From Lepraria neglecta (taxonomy: Eukaryota > Ascomycota > Lecanoromycetes > Lecanorales > Stereocaulaceae): 64,000 nucleotides of DNA. The notes beneath the pieces are model-generated. The model saw only the letters and a list, made by a program, of their open reading frames with translations, had not been told where the DNA came from and ran no database searches. The translations under genes and the position numbers were made by a program. Location: the NCBI GenBank assembly GCA_033220425.1, contig CM065647.1, positions 5,208,001 to 5,272,000 on the forward strand, given 5' to 3'. Of this stretch, positions 33,180-44,671 are shown in pieces (positions within the stretch are counted from its first letter, which is position 1; the number at the start of each line of letters is the position of its first letter).

Positions 33180-35594
33180 TTATTGACGTCGATATGACTC
33201 GTAGCCTGCTTTTTCTCGCTCCCACTGCTGAGTCTCGATACTCTGTATAATCGCATTCTCGCTAAGGGGCCGCTGAGTCTCTAGCATATCGTCGTCGTCG
33301 CTGCTACCTGACTTATAATCGTCATCTGCTCCATAGTTCTTTGGCGCATAGTACTGCGGCGATAATGGCTTCCCCGTCTTATCCTGAGTCGTTGCTTGAG
33401 ACGCAGGTACCTGGACCTGAGCAGATGGCGGCGGTGAGGATGTTATATCAAACGGTGAAGCTTTTGTAGTACCTGCTAAAGTAAAGATATTAGCAAAATT
33501 AATTGATTGTGCTCTATACAGCCTTCTCCAACTGCCAAGCCAAAAAAACACGAATTCCAGCGTATTATTTCACCTAGTTGCAGATCACCCGTGTATTTAA
33601 TAACTAAGCACTGCCAAATCTTATGTAATAAAACGATAGCGCAGAAGCTAAAATCTGTAATATTTAGCGGCGGAGAAAGCCGCACAGCTAAAAGATTGCC
33701 ATATATTCAACCGCCAAAATACCACTTATAAATAGAAATTAACGGTGGAATAAAAGCAGAACGACTGACATTGACGACTGGCAGATTTCTGCTTCTCATA
33801 AGCCTGATATTTACTGGCAAGTCGAGCGAGATGATGCCCAACTCCAGGTTTAATATCCATAGAATCCCAATAAGCCTTATGCCCTAAGCCCTTCATTTCC
33901 TGTTGGATAGACTGAATCGATATATAAGCTTCTTCTAGAACATGTCCAGCGTGCTCAAAAGCTTCTTTTTTTGCCCCTGTCCAGGTGTTTTCTATATTGC
34001 AAAGCCATGAGATATATCCAGCCCAATCTTCAGTAGTCACAGGGCTACTTGGCCTTAATACGTCAGCGTCAGGAAGATGCGATAAAGCGCGCGACCTGGA
34101 AGAAGACGCCGTGTAGCAAGGACGCGGTAATAGTGGAGGAGATGGCGTACGAGCAGGCGTAGGCGCTGGTGCTGGCGCTGGCGCTGGCGTTGGCGTTAGA
34201 TGAGGTGTCGGTGAAGCTGGGATATCGTCGCCAATGAGCTTTCCCATAAGCTTCAGCGTTGCTAGCTTAAAAGCTCTGTCCATATACTTCTCATCCATGA
34301 CGTCTGTGGCTGCTGGGGCAGGTGTTATTGGCGGTAGGACCTCCTCCTGCTTCTTGCGATCCTTGGTCCCGTGGGGAATCTGACGTCTCAGCCTTGCGTT
34401 GATATGGAAATTAGGAGGAGGGGTGCTTGGTGTAGCAGTGTTGGTGTTGATACATTGAACCCAGGCACGAATGTGAGGTCCATCGAGAGCATAATGCTTG
34501 CCATCCTGCAGTAAGCACTGTCCACCGGCGCTATTTGGACAACTGGGCGAAGTGCATTTGTGGGCTGCTATCAACGCAAGCTCATGCTGATCGACCAAAG
34601 CTTGTTGTTGAGTCTTGAGTAGATCTACCCGCAGTGTTTTAGCCTGGGACTGCTGTGCCTTTATTTGCGACTGTGTTGGAGGTATAGACGGTAGCATAGA
34701 CGCTGGAAGAATACCGTTATGAGTACGAGCAAAGAAGAATTCAACACCGACTTTAAAAGTCAGTATTGCATTCTTCTTGGGACGACTTTCGTGTCTGAGC
34801 TGCATCAGACTCAGGACCTTCTTTTGCCAAATGGAGTCCAGCTCGCCATCTTTCATATTTATGGTACTAGTAGATTTGCCAGCTGTATTACCTACCTTCA
34901 AATCTGCCCTGATTGCAACCGTATAGCAGCTCTTTCCCTCGCTATCTGCATGCTCCCGACCCATTGGATGAAGCCTGTTGTACCAGGCTTCCCAATCCAG
35001 GCGTCCCGCGGCTCCCATAGTATGTGTAGTGGAGTCTCTGAATAGCTCAATCTTCTCGAAATGGACCCACCATTCCACCGAATAACCAACTGCTTTGAAT
35101 TCGTCCCATATAGCAGTGCGAGCTACAGCTGCTCGTCTTGATTCTTCCTCAGTACATGCCTTCTGATAGCGCTCCTTCCCCCCAGGCGATAGCTCTAGAG
35201 AGCTGAGTTCTCCAGAGGTGTTTTGTGAGTCCATATTCAGGGTATGGTAGTATTTCTCATAAAAGCTCTGGTGCTCCAGCCTGCGGGCTTCTTCCTGCGC
35301 AGCAGCTATAGCGTCTTCTTCATTATCCTGCTCAATCTGAGCGTCCCAGTATCTCTGTCCAGCGGCGGCGACAGCGGTAGCGGATTTAGATAAGGGCGCC
35401 TTTTGTAATTTGGCTAGTGGGGGCTTCTTTGGTTTGGGCGCTTTGCTTGGACGCCTGGGGGCAGGCTTGGGGGCAGGCTTTTTGCGGGCTGCTGGGGGCT
35501 TCGGAGTCGCAGAGGGTGGTGCTGTAGACGGCAGTGTGGGGAGACCACGGCGGCGAGTCGTCATGGGGGGGGGGAGGGTGGTTTCTGGAGGCAT
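33180..35594 (-). CDS. Second gene of the transposon: large unknown protein with Pro/Lys-rich N-terminus
   Basis: Proposed exons are 35594-33770 and 33475-33180, with a 294-base intron (GTCAGT...CTTTAG), for 706 residues. The start is the first ATG (MPPETTLPPP); an open frame continues 25 codons further without ATG. The first 75 residues are Pro/Lys/Arg-rich (PKPAPRRPSKAPKPKKPP), as in DNA-contacting tails. A helical Ala/Glu segment follows. In the middle is a Cys group (HKCTSPSCPNSAGGQC) followed by HYALDGPHIRAWV. Then come an Ala-Pro repeat (PTPAPAPAPAPTPARTPSPP), a helical region and an Asp-rich tail with a DDDD run. The intron is less certain than the main exon. I know no family; an accessory role in transposition is inferred from location only. 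Confidence 0.65.
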
Positions 35595-35745
35595 AGTGGG
35601 GGTCGACAGCGAGGTTGGACGTCGGCGGGGTGGCAGATAGGGCTGCAACCCTGGGGGCGACAGCAACACTACGCTAGAAGCCTCACAATTGCCTGTTTAG
35701 GAAGCTTTTTATATGTATATTTGGTGCGATAATCGATTTATATGC

Positions 35746-35833
35746 AAAAGCCGACTTTGTTCAGATTTTGGTGTGTGCGCGCGCCAATCGATAACTAAAA
35801 AACCACGCTACAACAGGTTTTTCGGATCTACGA
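35746..35833 (-). repeat. Right terminal inverted repeat of the Tc1/mariner element
   Basis: 88 bases, perfect inverted copy of 31,788-31,875; followed by TA at 35,834-35,835. Confidence 0.95.
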
Positions 35834-35835
35834 TA

Positions 35836-36590
35836 AGTTGTTTAAATCCGCAGAGTTCAAGCTTGCCCGAATCGTACCTGAGGTGTAGTACGTAGCTTAA
35901 TCTTTGATCTAAGAAGGCAAGCGTGACTCGGGTCCCGGTTGGTTTTACGCGTCTTAGCGCGTTGCCGCCATCATGGTGCTGGCTCGTAACACTAAGATCT
36001 AATAAATATAAAAATATTAACTAGATTATAAAAAGAGTAGGATAGAGAGATATATCTATACTAACGGGGAGTATCTAAGAGTTATAGTAGTAGCTTAGAA
36101 CTAAGAGGAGGGTAACAGGAAGTAAAGGGCGGCGAGGGGCACGCTAGCCGGATACGGTACGCTTCACCTATACATAACTAGACTACGTGCTTACAAAGCA
36201 AAGGAATCTTTCAGGCCTCTTCCACCCACTGATATTTAGGTTAGATGTACGCTTTGCACATCCTATACTAGACAACTTCTGGTATGAAGATTTTAGTGTC
36301 TTCATCGTGAATCGAGAAATCTTTGCTTGATAATCTTCGGACATTTTTAGGAACTTATGGCCGAGGGCCGGCCAATACACGCTAACACACAATAATGGCC
36401 TTTCAAGTCGGACCAACCCATATGGTCCCACTCCGAACAGCTGACTACGTACTCTCCAAACAATAACGGCCTTTTATATCGGACTAACGTCAAGACTATA
36501 ACTACAAGTCCCTTAGTAGTGAGAAGTAGCATCCATTCCTTCTCAATTTCTTAACCTCTAGCTTTCGTGATACCCCCAAAGCTCTCAAGA
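35836..36590. other. AT-rich intergenic stretch
   Basis: No gene. Bases about 35,998-36,060 are very AT-rich and TA-rich. The right half contains the imperfect direct repeat listed next and the promoter region of the NmrA-like gene. Confidence 0.45.
36387..36488. repeat. Imperfect direct repeat pair upstream of the NmrA-like gene
   Basis: A 31-base unit at 36,387-36,417 (ACACAATAATGGCCTTTCAA...) recurs imperfectly at 36,458-36,488. Both end in a TCGGACYAAC-type sequence. They lie 71 bases apart. Could be a regulatory duplication or old repeat debris. Confidence 0.4.
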
Positions 36591-37576
36591 ATGTCCTCCC
36601 CCATCAAAAACGTAATCATAATCGGCGCGGGCGGCAACCTCGGCCCCACCATCCTCTCCGCCTTCGACGCCGACGCCCACTTCACCGTCTCCATCCTCAC
36701 CCGCCATTCCTCCAAATCTACCTTCGCCTCCCACCTCAAAATCCACCGCATCGGGGACGACTACCCCGAAGCCGAACTGCTCCAAGCATTCAAAGGCCAA
36801 GATGCAGTCATCTCCACCATCGCAACTGCGAGTGCGGCGCACCAGAAAGCGATCATCGATACGGCGATCAAGGCGGGCGTGAAGCGCTTCGTGCCGTCGG
36901 AGTTTGGCAGCGACACGCTGAATGAGAAGGCCATGGCGATCCTACCGCAGTACTTCAAGGAGAAGTTGGAGACGGTGGAGTATTTGAAGGGGAAGGAGGG
37001 GTTGTTAGCGTGGACGGCGTTTGTGACGGGGCCGTTCTTTGAATTGTAAGGTTGGATTTATATAGCGGGGTGTCGCGGCGTCTGCTGGGAGCTTTCCCTT
37101 CGTGGATAGAAGCTGACTTACGAGATAGGGGCATGAAGTTAGGCTTCATGGGCTACGACCTGAAAGAACACAAAGCCACCATTTTCAACCATGGCAATGA
37201 CACCTGGTCGACCTCAACTCTCGGTACGATCGGTCTAGCGGTCAAGAACGCGATGCTCATTCCAGAAAAGACAGCCAACAGGTACATGTACATTGACTCT
37301 TTCACAGTCTCGCAGAATCAAGTTCTCGTATCCTTTGAAAAGGCTACTGGCAAGAAATGGGAGGTGACACATGTAGATGCGGAAGAAATGAAGAAGGTAG
37401 GAATGGAGAAGATGTCCAATGGCGATTTCAGTGGCGCCATGTCGTTAATAAGGTATATCAATTGTGTTGATGGACATGGTGGGAATTACATAAAATATAA
37501 GGAGAGCGCAAACAAGTTGCTTTCGTTGCCGAAGCAGGCTCTCGATGAGGTCGTGGCGGAAATTGTAGAGGGTTGA
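36591..37576 (+). CDS. NmrA-like / isoflavone reductase family protein
   Basis: Exons 36,591-37,045 and 37,129-37,576 surround an 83-base intron (GTAAGG...GAGATAG), giving 300 residues. The start MSSPIKNVIIIGAGGNLGP carries the GxxGxxG dinucleotide motif of the NmrA/PCBER group. VKRFVPSEFGSD is the family signature, followed by a Lys in EKLETVEYL. Splicing links TGPFFEL to GMKLGFMGYDL in frame. Relatives are NADPH-dependent reductases or NAD(P) sensors; which one applies here is unknown. It lies just right of the young transposon and appears intact. Confidence 0.86.
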
Positions 37577-38199
37577 GCGGGATGCATTTGTGAAGCACTC
37601 TTGTAGGAGTCGCATGCAAAGAAGTAGTTGCATGAATTCCCAAGATTAGCCGGCTGACTCAGCAGGGTATGAATAACAACCCTAAAACCCTAACATGTCT
37701 TCAAAAATGGACTAACGTGTGTTAACACACTCTTTGTATGTGCAAATTTCACGTGTCCTCCATTCTCTATCCGTGATCAAAACACGTTATCATCGAAGCA
37801 GCGATACTAAGACGGCTACAATTTCTACTCTCACGGACATTCACAGACTTTTGAGAATACCGATGCTTACCCAAGCAATTCACGAATATATATGGGCTTT
37901 TGAGGAGACCGAGATGCTTACGCAGGCAATCGTCGCAGAACGACCAAGGATTTCCGCAAACCCTAGACAGAAGCTGTCTACGCATGACTCGGCAATTATT
38001 GCACGTGTCGAACCCATCACAGCGAAAGGATTCAGAATCCCTCTACACTAACATCAATTAAGTACTTGGTGATGACAATGTTACTACGTAGCTGCCTAGG
38101 CTTCATGTTCTCATAGACTAGGTTAATGGTCAACAATGAGCGTCAGCAGAGGGAGATATTCGAAGGCCATGCTCTACTACTAAACCAGTTTGAAATTTT
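37577..38199. other. Intergenic stretch
   Basis: About 620 bases with no supported gene. A 110-codon frame at 37,719-38,051 shows no features; short repeated words around 37,860-37,925 (GAGAATACCGATGCTTACCC and GAGGAGACCGAGATGCTTAC) form a loose tandem pair. Confidence 0.35.
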
Positions 38200-39939
38200 C
38201 ATCCCGCTTATCTCAGACGGACGGAGGAGGAGAAACAATGAAACGAGGCGGGAAGTTCAAGACTCAAGATGCGGCTTCAGTGTAGAAGTCCGCAAAGAGG
38301 TCACGCAGAAGGGCCGTGGAGGTTGATCTATCGACTGAGCCGTAGCTAGCAGCCTCATCATCCGGAAATGGAGCTGTCTCTATCAAGGGATCGAACTTAA
38401 AGCCATCAAGCTAGCCAAGGCACCAGTCGATAAGCTATGCCCTATCAGGGACTCTTCCATGGTATTTGTAGACACTGAAAGTACCGTCTATGACGCAAGC
38501 TTGAGCCTCACCAACATTGATGGAAATAATAATGAGTTCTACTACATCCAGCTGCTCAATGGTTACGGACAAGCCCTCCTATTATGCTGTATGGACTCAT
38601 TGGGGCCGAGTGGGTGAACCGGCCCAAAACAAGCTAGAGCAGAATCTCTCTCGCAATGAGGCAAAGACTTCTAGAAAAAATTCAAAGACAAAACAGGCCT
38701 TCGCTGGAAAAATCGCAAGAACCCTCCTAAGCCAACGAAGTACACTTTGATTGAGAAGTCATATAGAGACGATACCGACGATGAAGCCGAATACGAACCA
38801 AAACCCACAGAGGTCAAGCGTGAAGAGCCAAATTGTACGCTCAGCGAAGAGTTGCAAGATCTCGTCCGCTTTTGTGTTGATGCCGGGAACATGCAGAAAT
38901 CTATGGCATCTCAGAATTACAGCTGTAAGAAGTTGCCGCTGGGGAAGTTTTTGAAAAGTACCATTGAGAGAGGATACGTGGCACTAAAGGAACTCGGAGA
39001 TGTTATAATGGATCCGAAGTTGGCTCAGGACAAGCGCCAGATGTCCGTGGAAGCTACCTTCAACGACTTGAACTCGACGTACTACACCATCATTCCCCAC
39101 GACTTTGGCCGGAACAGACCAACACCCATTAACAGTAAGAAGCTGCTCAAAGCTGAGATGGGTTTGGTGCAGATTAGCAATGAGATCATGAAAGAGACCG
39201 AATATTCCAAGGGCCGACAAGGAATGGCGATAAACCCGCTTGATGCACAAATGCAGTCTCTGGGACTGACTGAAGCCGTTCCACTTGAAAAGGCGTCTGC
39301 CGAGTATCAACATTTCGAAGGCTATCTCAATCATTCGAAGGAGAGCGGTGGGGTAATTTCGGATGCTGCAATCCAGTACATATATCACATATCGAGGTCA
39401 GAAGAATTTGAGCGCTTTATAGCCGGTAGCTACGATGCGGACAGGATGAAGCAGAGACCGGTCAAGGACGGACGTAAGTTACTATGGCATGGCAGCAGAG
39501 GTTGCAATTTCGGAGGCATTCTCAGCCAAGGCCTACGATTTGCCCCTCCAGAAGCACCTGCAAATGGGAAAGCCTTCGGGAAGGGTATTTACCTGGCAGA
39601 CAGAGCCAGCAAATCTGCTGTCTATTGCGATCAATGGACATCAGGGCAGACTGGACTGCTCCTATTATGCGAGACACAGCTCGGAGATCGGTCCTATATC
39701 AGGACCAATCACGAGTACAACGCCGCTGACTCTATGAGGAAACAAGGCCTCATCTCCACTAAGATGTACACCAAGACAACGAGCCACCAAAATGGATGAA
39801 CGCCAACGTTGCAAACCCCGATCTTGAGGACATACTAATGCCGGATTACATGGTCAAATTCCCTTCGTCGAAAGGGCTTCCTAATGAATACGTCTTCATG
39901 CTCAAGTGGACCACATCGAGGCAACGGGGGATCTGTTGA
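38200..39939 (+). pseudogene. Decayed WGR-domain poly(ADP-ribose) polymerase
   Basis: The WGR domain appears as DASLSLTNIDGNNNEFYYIQ (about 38,490-38,550) and, in another frame, YYAVWTHWGRVGE (38,577-38,615). A third frame carries KDKTGLRWKNRKNPPKPTKY and runs open to 39,799 through the PARP regulatory and catalytic regions: LLWHGSRGCNFGGILSQGLR (catalytic His), GKAFGKGIYLADRASKSAVY (Tyr). Near 39,785 the frame changes again to EPPKWMNANVANPDLEDILM and LPNEYVFM, where the conserved Glu would lie, ending at 39,937-39,939. In-frame stops also occur in the N-terminal part. At least three breaks make a normal product impossible. Intact relatives attach ADP-ribose chains at DNA breaks. Confidence 0.75.
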
Positions 39940-41412
39940 AGCCTAAGGCTGCAGGGAGACTCAACGCAGCGCGCTACTGCGATTCAGCTTTGTTGAATTA
40001 TAGGCTTATATATAGCTTTATGTCGTGTCAGAGTCTTGGCAGATGCGCTATGGGGCCCCGGGGAGGCGCCCATAATGAGTTGATATTAAAAGTCTGTTTT
40101 ATGCGACAAGACTGTTTCAGTAGGGGCCCAGGGGCATATATAGAAGGCTCTGCCCCCAGGGGAACTCATCAAGTCAAATATTCACCTTCAGGGTATTTCA
40201 ATCGATTGACATTGAATATCCTACTATTTGCTTCGCTCTGACACATCGAGCTTAGTGTCCCTTACCTATTTCATCTTCTACCAATCACCTTTGACCTGCT
40301 GCTTAGTCAGCATACATATGGGTGGCCTGCGCGAACAAGCTTACGAAAACCGGGACTTGCTGAACGCTCACTCCGTAATCAAAGCGGGCCTAGGAAGCCG
40401 CAAGGTACGCAACATAATATCTTAAATAGAGAAGCCTCGATGCAATGTAGGGTCTTCTAAACGAAATCTTAAGCATCCACATTAAAATCGAAGAGCCAGT
40501 CTTTCTACGGAAAACACAGCGCCAAGTATCATATGCTCAACGTTTAACTGATAGAGTGGTGGCTTGCGGCATGTCTCGCAGTAGTGTTCATTTTCTTCGA
40601 GGCATCCGCTTTCAACCCGGTCTCGATGGGTCCCTGCATATTTGCTCAAGCAAGTAATCCTGCCCCACATGCGACTAGGAGGGAAATGCACCTGCCAATT
40701 GTTGACGAGTGCTTCGCTAGGTAAGCGGTATGCAACATGTATGGTTTATGTGGGAGAGATAGGTGACATGTGTAGATAAAAGGATCGTTCTCTTTAAGGC
40801 ATGGTTGTTCGGCAGACTGCCGAGCTTCACCTTGAGGAACCATGTATTTGAAAGAGGGCAAGCAAAGTCTACGATTGTGAGAGCCATCTTCCTATATGAT
40901 TGGCATAGTGGAGTGCCAAGAAAATGGTTCGATATGAACGGGAGTGCTAGCAGCGCATCCATGCCCAATCACACCACCTGGCTTTGTCCATTGACGACTA
41001 CTAGCGGCCGCCCCCATGCGTCTATCGATCCAGCATTGCTATCTGTACGAGTGAGTTGTCAATGATATCAGGGTTCTTGCAGCTTCCGTTATGTAAGGTA
41101 TGTTGTCCTTCATGCAGCTAGACGACATGCATGATTTGGCTGCTTGTAAAGTACGCTACTGGAGCTGTTCACCGAGGTTAATCCACCTGCCACCAATGCT
41201 ACAACTACGGCTAAACAAGAATATGCAAGACGATGTGTGGGTGACACAGCCCGCCACACACATGGTACAATATAGAGCGCGGGGTTCCTTTCGATCCCCA
41301 TCTCGAAGCAAGATCCCTCCTTCCTTCATCACAACCACTTCTCATTCCAACTTAAACAAACTCAACCTTTCGACTCATTTAATACCAGCTTGTCAATTTC
41401 AGAAAATACGCC
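39940..41412. other. 1.5-kb gene-poor region
   Basis: No gene is supported. Frames of 60-110 codons on both strands show no domains. The last 300 bases hold the P450 promoter and a CT-rich leader. Confidence 0.4.
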
Positions 41413-43121
41413 ATGTTTCTCCTTGAGAAACCATCAGCCTTGATGCTTCTCTTGGGGGGCTGTGCATTCTGCTCGTGCTACCTCATAGCCCTCGCTGTAT
41501 ACCGCCTCTATCTGAGTTCTCTAGCCAAGTTCCCAGGACCAAAGCTCGCTGCATTAACCCACTGGTATGGGTTCTACTTCGCAGTCATACTGCCAGGGCA
41601 ATTCACATTCCATATTCAAGACCTCCACAAGCAGTATGGTAAGTCTATCATGCCCCCACCTCTGTTCGCCAGAACCCCAAGTCATACTCACCAACGCAGG
41701 ACCCATCATCCGCATCTCCCCAGAAGAGCTCCACATTCTAGATCCTTCCTACTGGCAGTCCCTCTACGGCGGCCCCGAGCCTCGCGACAAATACGAGCCA
41801 ATGTCCACCGCCTTGGGCTTCCCCAACAACGTCTTCTCAACCCCGTCCCACCACCTGCATCGGCTGCGCCGATCAGCGCTGAGCGCATGGTTCAGCAAGA
41901 AGCAGATCCATGAGGTCTTTGAGCCTGCTATCAAGACAAAATTGGACATTTTATGCACAAGGCTTGCGGAGTATAAGAATACCGGGAAGGCTTTGCATTT
42001 GGATTGGGCTTGGCCGGCTTTCACTGGGGATATTATTACGGAATTTGCTTTTGGTAGATGCTATCACGGCCTCGAATCTCCGGATTTCAAGGACACGCTT
42101 CATCAGGCGATAATGGCGACGGCAGAGTCCGGGAATCTCGTGTTGAGTTTTCCGTGGCTGATCCCCTTGATGGAGAGTATGCCGGAATGGATTGTCCTGA
42201 AGATCCAGCCGTGTATACATTCACTATTCAACATGCAAAAAGTGAGTTCGACGCCTATTGAGATATTCTCGTGGCGGATCTAACGTGGTACAGGATATCA
42301 GGAGTATCATCATAGACATTGTCACTCGCAGAAATCGGGGTGAGAAGGACACGACACGGCCTACAATATTCCATGATATTCTAGATAGCGACCTCCCAGC
42401 ACAGGAAAAGGCTATAGAGCGCCTGGTTCATGAAGCTCAAGCAATTGTATCTGGTGGAAGCGTAACCACGGCGTGGGCTCTCTCAGTTTCCTCCTTCCAC
42501 ATCACCAATGATCCGCAAGTTTTACAGAAGCTGCGAGCTGAGTTGTCAGAGGCAATGCCATATCCAGCTGTTCCTCCAACATGGTCGCAGGTAGAGCAGC
42601 TTCCGTATTTGAATGCTGTTATAAAGGAGGCGGTTCGGCTTTCTTATGGCTTAGCTACCCGCAACCCGAGACTGTTTCACACACCGATCCAGTACAAAGA
42701 CTGGATCATCCCCGCCCGCACACCAGTCTCAATGACAAGTGTTGATGTTTTCCAAGATGAGAGCATTTTTCCTGAGCACCGTTCCTTTCGCCCTGAGAGA
42801 TGGTTGGATAATCCGCGGACTGCTGATGGATTGCCTCTTGATCGCTATTTCATTGGCTTTGGGAAAGGTGGAAGAAGCTGCCTTGGTATAAAGTACGTCC
42901 TTTCTACACCTCTTCGTTTTGCTAGGGAATCTGACAAGCATAGTCTTGCATATGCTGAGCTTCATATGGCACTTGCGACTGTATTCCGCCGCTTCAGCTT
43001 TGAGCTTTATGAGACTGATGTATCCGATGTCGAAATGGCGCGTGATTATTCCCTCCCCATGCCGAAGCTAGGCTCGAAGGGTGTGAGAGTAATTGTAAGG
43101 TCGGACGAGCTATCGGCGTAG
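41413..43121 (+). CDS. Cytochrome P450, trichodiene oxygenase-like type
   Basis: Exons are 41,413-41,638, 41,700-42,241, 42,294-42,892 and 42,944-43,121; introns are 61, 52 and 51 bases. The protein has 514 residues. An N-terminal anchor (ALMLLLGGCAFCSCYLIALA) is followed by FPGPKLAALTHWY. Substrate region GPIIRISPEELHI, ExxR as EAVR, RPERW, and heme loop FGKGGRSCLGIN are all present; the last intron restores CLGI-NLAYAELHMALA. The oxygen-binding helix reads AIVSGGSVTTAWA, with the usual acidic residue replaced. The FPGPKLAALTHWYGFY start and overall layout match fungal trichodiene-oxygenase-like P450s. The substrate is unknown, and no terpene synthase lies in the window. Confidence 0.9.
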
Positions 43122-43765
43122 TAGTGGAAACGACAATGGGTTATACCATGTGAGACTTCGGAGATCACAAAGGATTCTGTTTGAGCGAACCATGCAAAGT
43201 TGGGGCCATGTTGATTCAGCGAATGATTCTCAGGTCCGCGGATCCACTTATTTCAATCTTCCTTACTGTGCTCCAGGGATGCATTCGAGACGAATTCTGC
43301 ATAAGAATGATACGGCGGACCTTTTTGCAGGCCGTTCATAACAATGGTACAAGCAGATGCAGCTGTATACTTCAAGCGAAAGTACTTTTTTCCACTCTAA
43401 TCTGTTCGATTTGCAACAGCGCGATGTTTGGAATATCCGCGCAAGGCAATTTTCTAGCAGCCCAACCAAGAATCATGTTCAAAGCTTGTCTCATATTGAC
43501 AGCAAATACGCGATTCAATAGTCAATCCACGAGTAGACATGATGCTGCAGGGGTAATGGCGCGGGAAGTTTGCGCCTCGAGGCATTTCCATGGATAGAGC
43601 CGCCATGTTAGATCTCACGGGCTCCAGACCTTGCATATACCAATAGACATACCTACAGCAGCCTCCCGCACTGATTATAAATCATAGGTGATCTGGGCAA
43701 GGGTTACTCGTAGGAAAACCATCAGACGTCAAAATTCCTTGAAATGATCCTTCGATTCCTGCGTC
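43122..43765. other. Intergenic stretch
   Basis: About 640 bases. A 138-codon plus frame at 43,181-43,597 lacks any recognisable feature and is treated as chance. Confidence 0.35.
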
Positions 43766-44324
43766 ATGAATTTCGCTATAGCGTCGATCCTCTTCACGGT
43801 CTTGCGATTGCCTACTCTAGGCGTGACAACCGCGAATAATTCATTAACGTCTCTAACAAACAACACCAATGTTCTGAGATTGTACGTCAGCTCTCTTTTC
43901 CTCATGAGGGCTCAGTCCTTACTAATTCACCCGTGGCTATGACATACCAAATTCCAGACCTTTGATCCGCCTCGCCTTCATCGAAACCTACAGTCCCCCG
44001 ATCCACCCCGAGGTCATTCTCCTTGCCATCATTGAAAACATGCAGCCAGTCTGCCGTTACTTCGGAAATCAATTCCCGGTCATTAGAACATTCGACTATG
44101 GGAGTATCCAGATCGTCTTGCAGAATCGCTATGCTCCGGGCGTTTCGGCGATGACATATAATGATGCGTGCACGGCCTTGAGAGGCTTGGCGGAATTCAT
44201 GATCTTGAATGATGAGTTCCATGCTTGGAGATTTTCGGTCTTTGTGACTGGGGCTTTGGCGGGGAGTGGGAGGATAGTTCAGGCGTCGGTGGGGGTGCCT
44301 GCGTCTGGTGTGGCAACGTCGTGA
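43766..44324 (+). CDS. Small secreted protein of unknown function
   Basis: Exons 43,766-43,881 and 43,958-44,324 are joined over a 76-base intron (GTACGT...ATTCCAG), giving 160 residues. The N-terminus MNFAIASILFTVLRLPTLGV is a plausible signal peptide, followed by an Asn/Ser/Thr-rich stretch with NNS and NNT glycosylation-like sites. The mature part is a compact mixed domain (LAFIETYSPPIHPEVILLAI ... MTYNDACTALRGLAEFM). Similar short secreted proteins occur in many ascomycetes without known function. An effector-type role is possible but not shown. Confidence 0.6.
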
Positions 44325-44671
44325 TAATTGAATTAGGCTGAATATTACTAAGAGGGTTGTATCTACCCTCATGCCATCCACGCACATTTGCGCCGAGGCG
44401 ACGGTTTATTTGGTGGCTATTCAAAGGACTGAGAACTGGAGCAAGAACCAAGACGGGCTCTGCCCATAGCTTCACAGACCTCATTTTTCTCTTTCTTATG
44501 TCCTCTCGCTCCCAGAACTAACGGAGAATGTTCCTTCGCCTTGCCTACGCCCGTCAATAGCGAAAGTGTTGAGCTTGCGTTGGTGCAACGCACTGAGAAA
44601 GAACGATGTCCTGGTCTTGGCAATCACTCTCTTGTAGCTCAACCTGGCGCAGTTCTCAAGCTCTGTTGTTG
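44325..44671. other. Short gap between convergent genes
   Basis: About 350 bases between the stops of the secreted protein (plus) and the HET protein (minus). Nothing else is visible. Confidence 0.4.

Larger units (their letters stand above)
31788..35833. mobile_element. Tc1/mariner-type DNA transposon with two genes
   Basis: The terminal inverted repeats at 31,788-31,875 and 35,746-35,833 are 88 bases each and identical when one is reverse-complemented. They start TCGTAGATCCGAAAAACC, and TA lies directly outside each end, as expected for the Tc1/mariner TA target. Element length is 4,046 bases, long for this superfamily. It holds a transposase (plus) and a large second gene (minus) arranged convergently. 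Perfect ends and open genes point to a young insertion. Confidence 0.93.

Noticed and set aside
33726-33769. Read-through C-terminal end of the transposon's second protein without splicing
   Set aside because: The unspliced end is short and Phe/Cys-rich, whereas the splice leads in frame into a 98-residue acidic tail; I favour the spliced form though RNA is needed.
43181-43597. 138-codon plus-strand frame after the second P450
   Set aside because: No family match or signal peptide; the downstream small secreted protein has its own start and intron.
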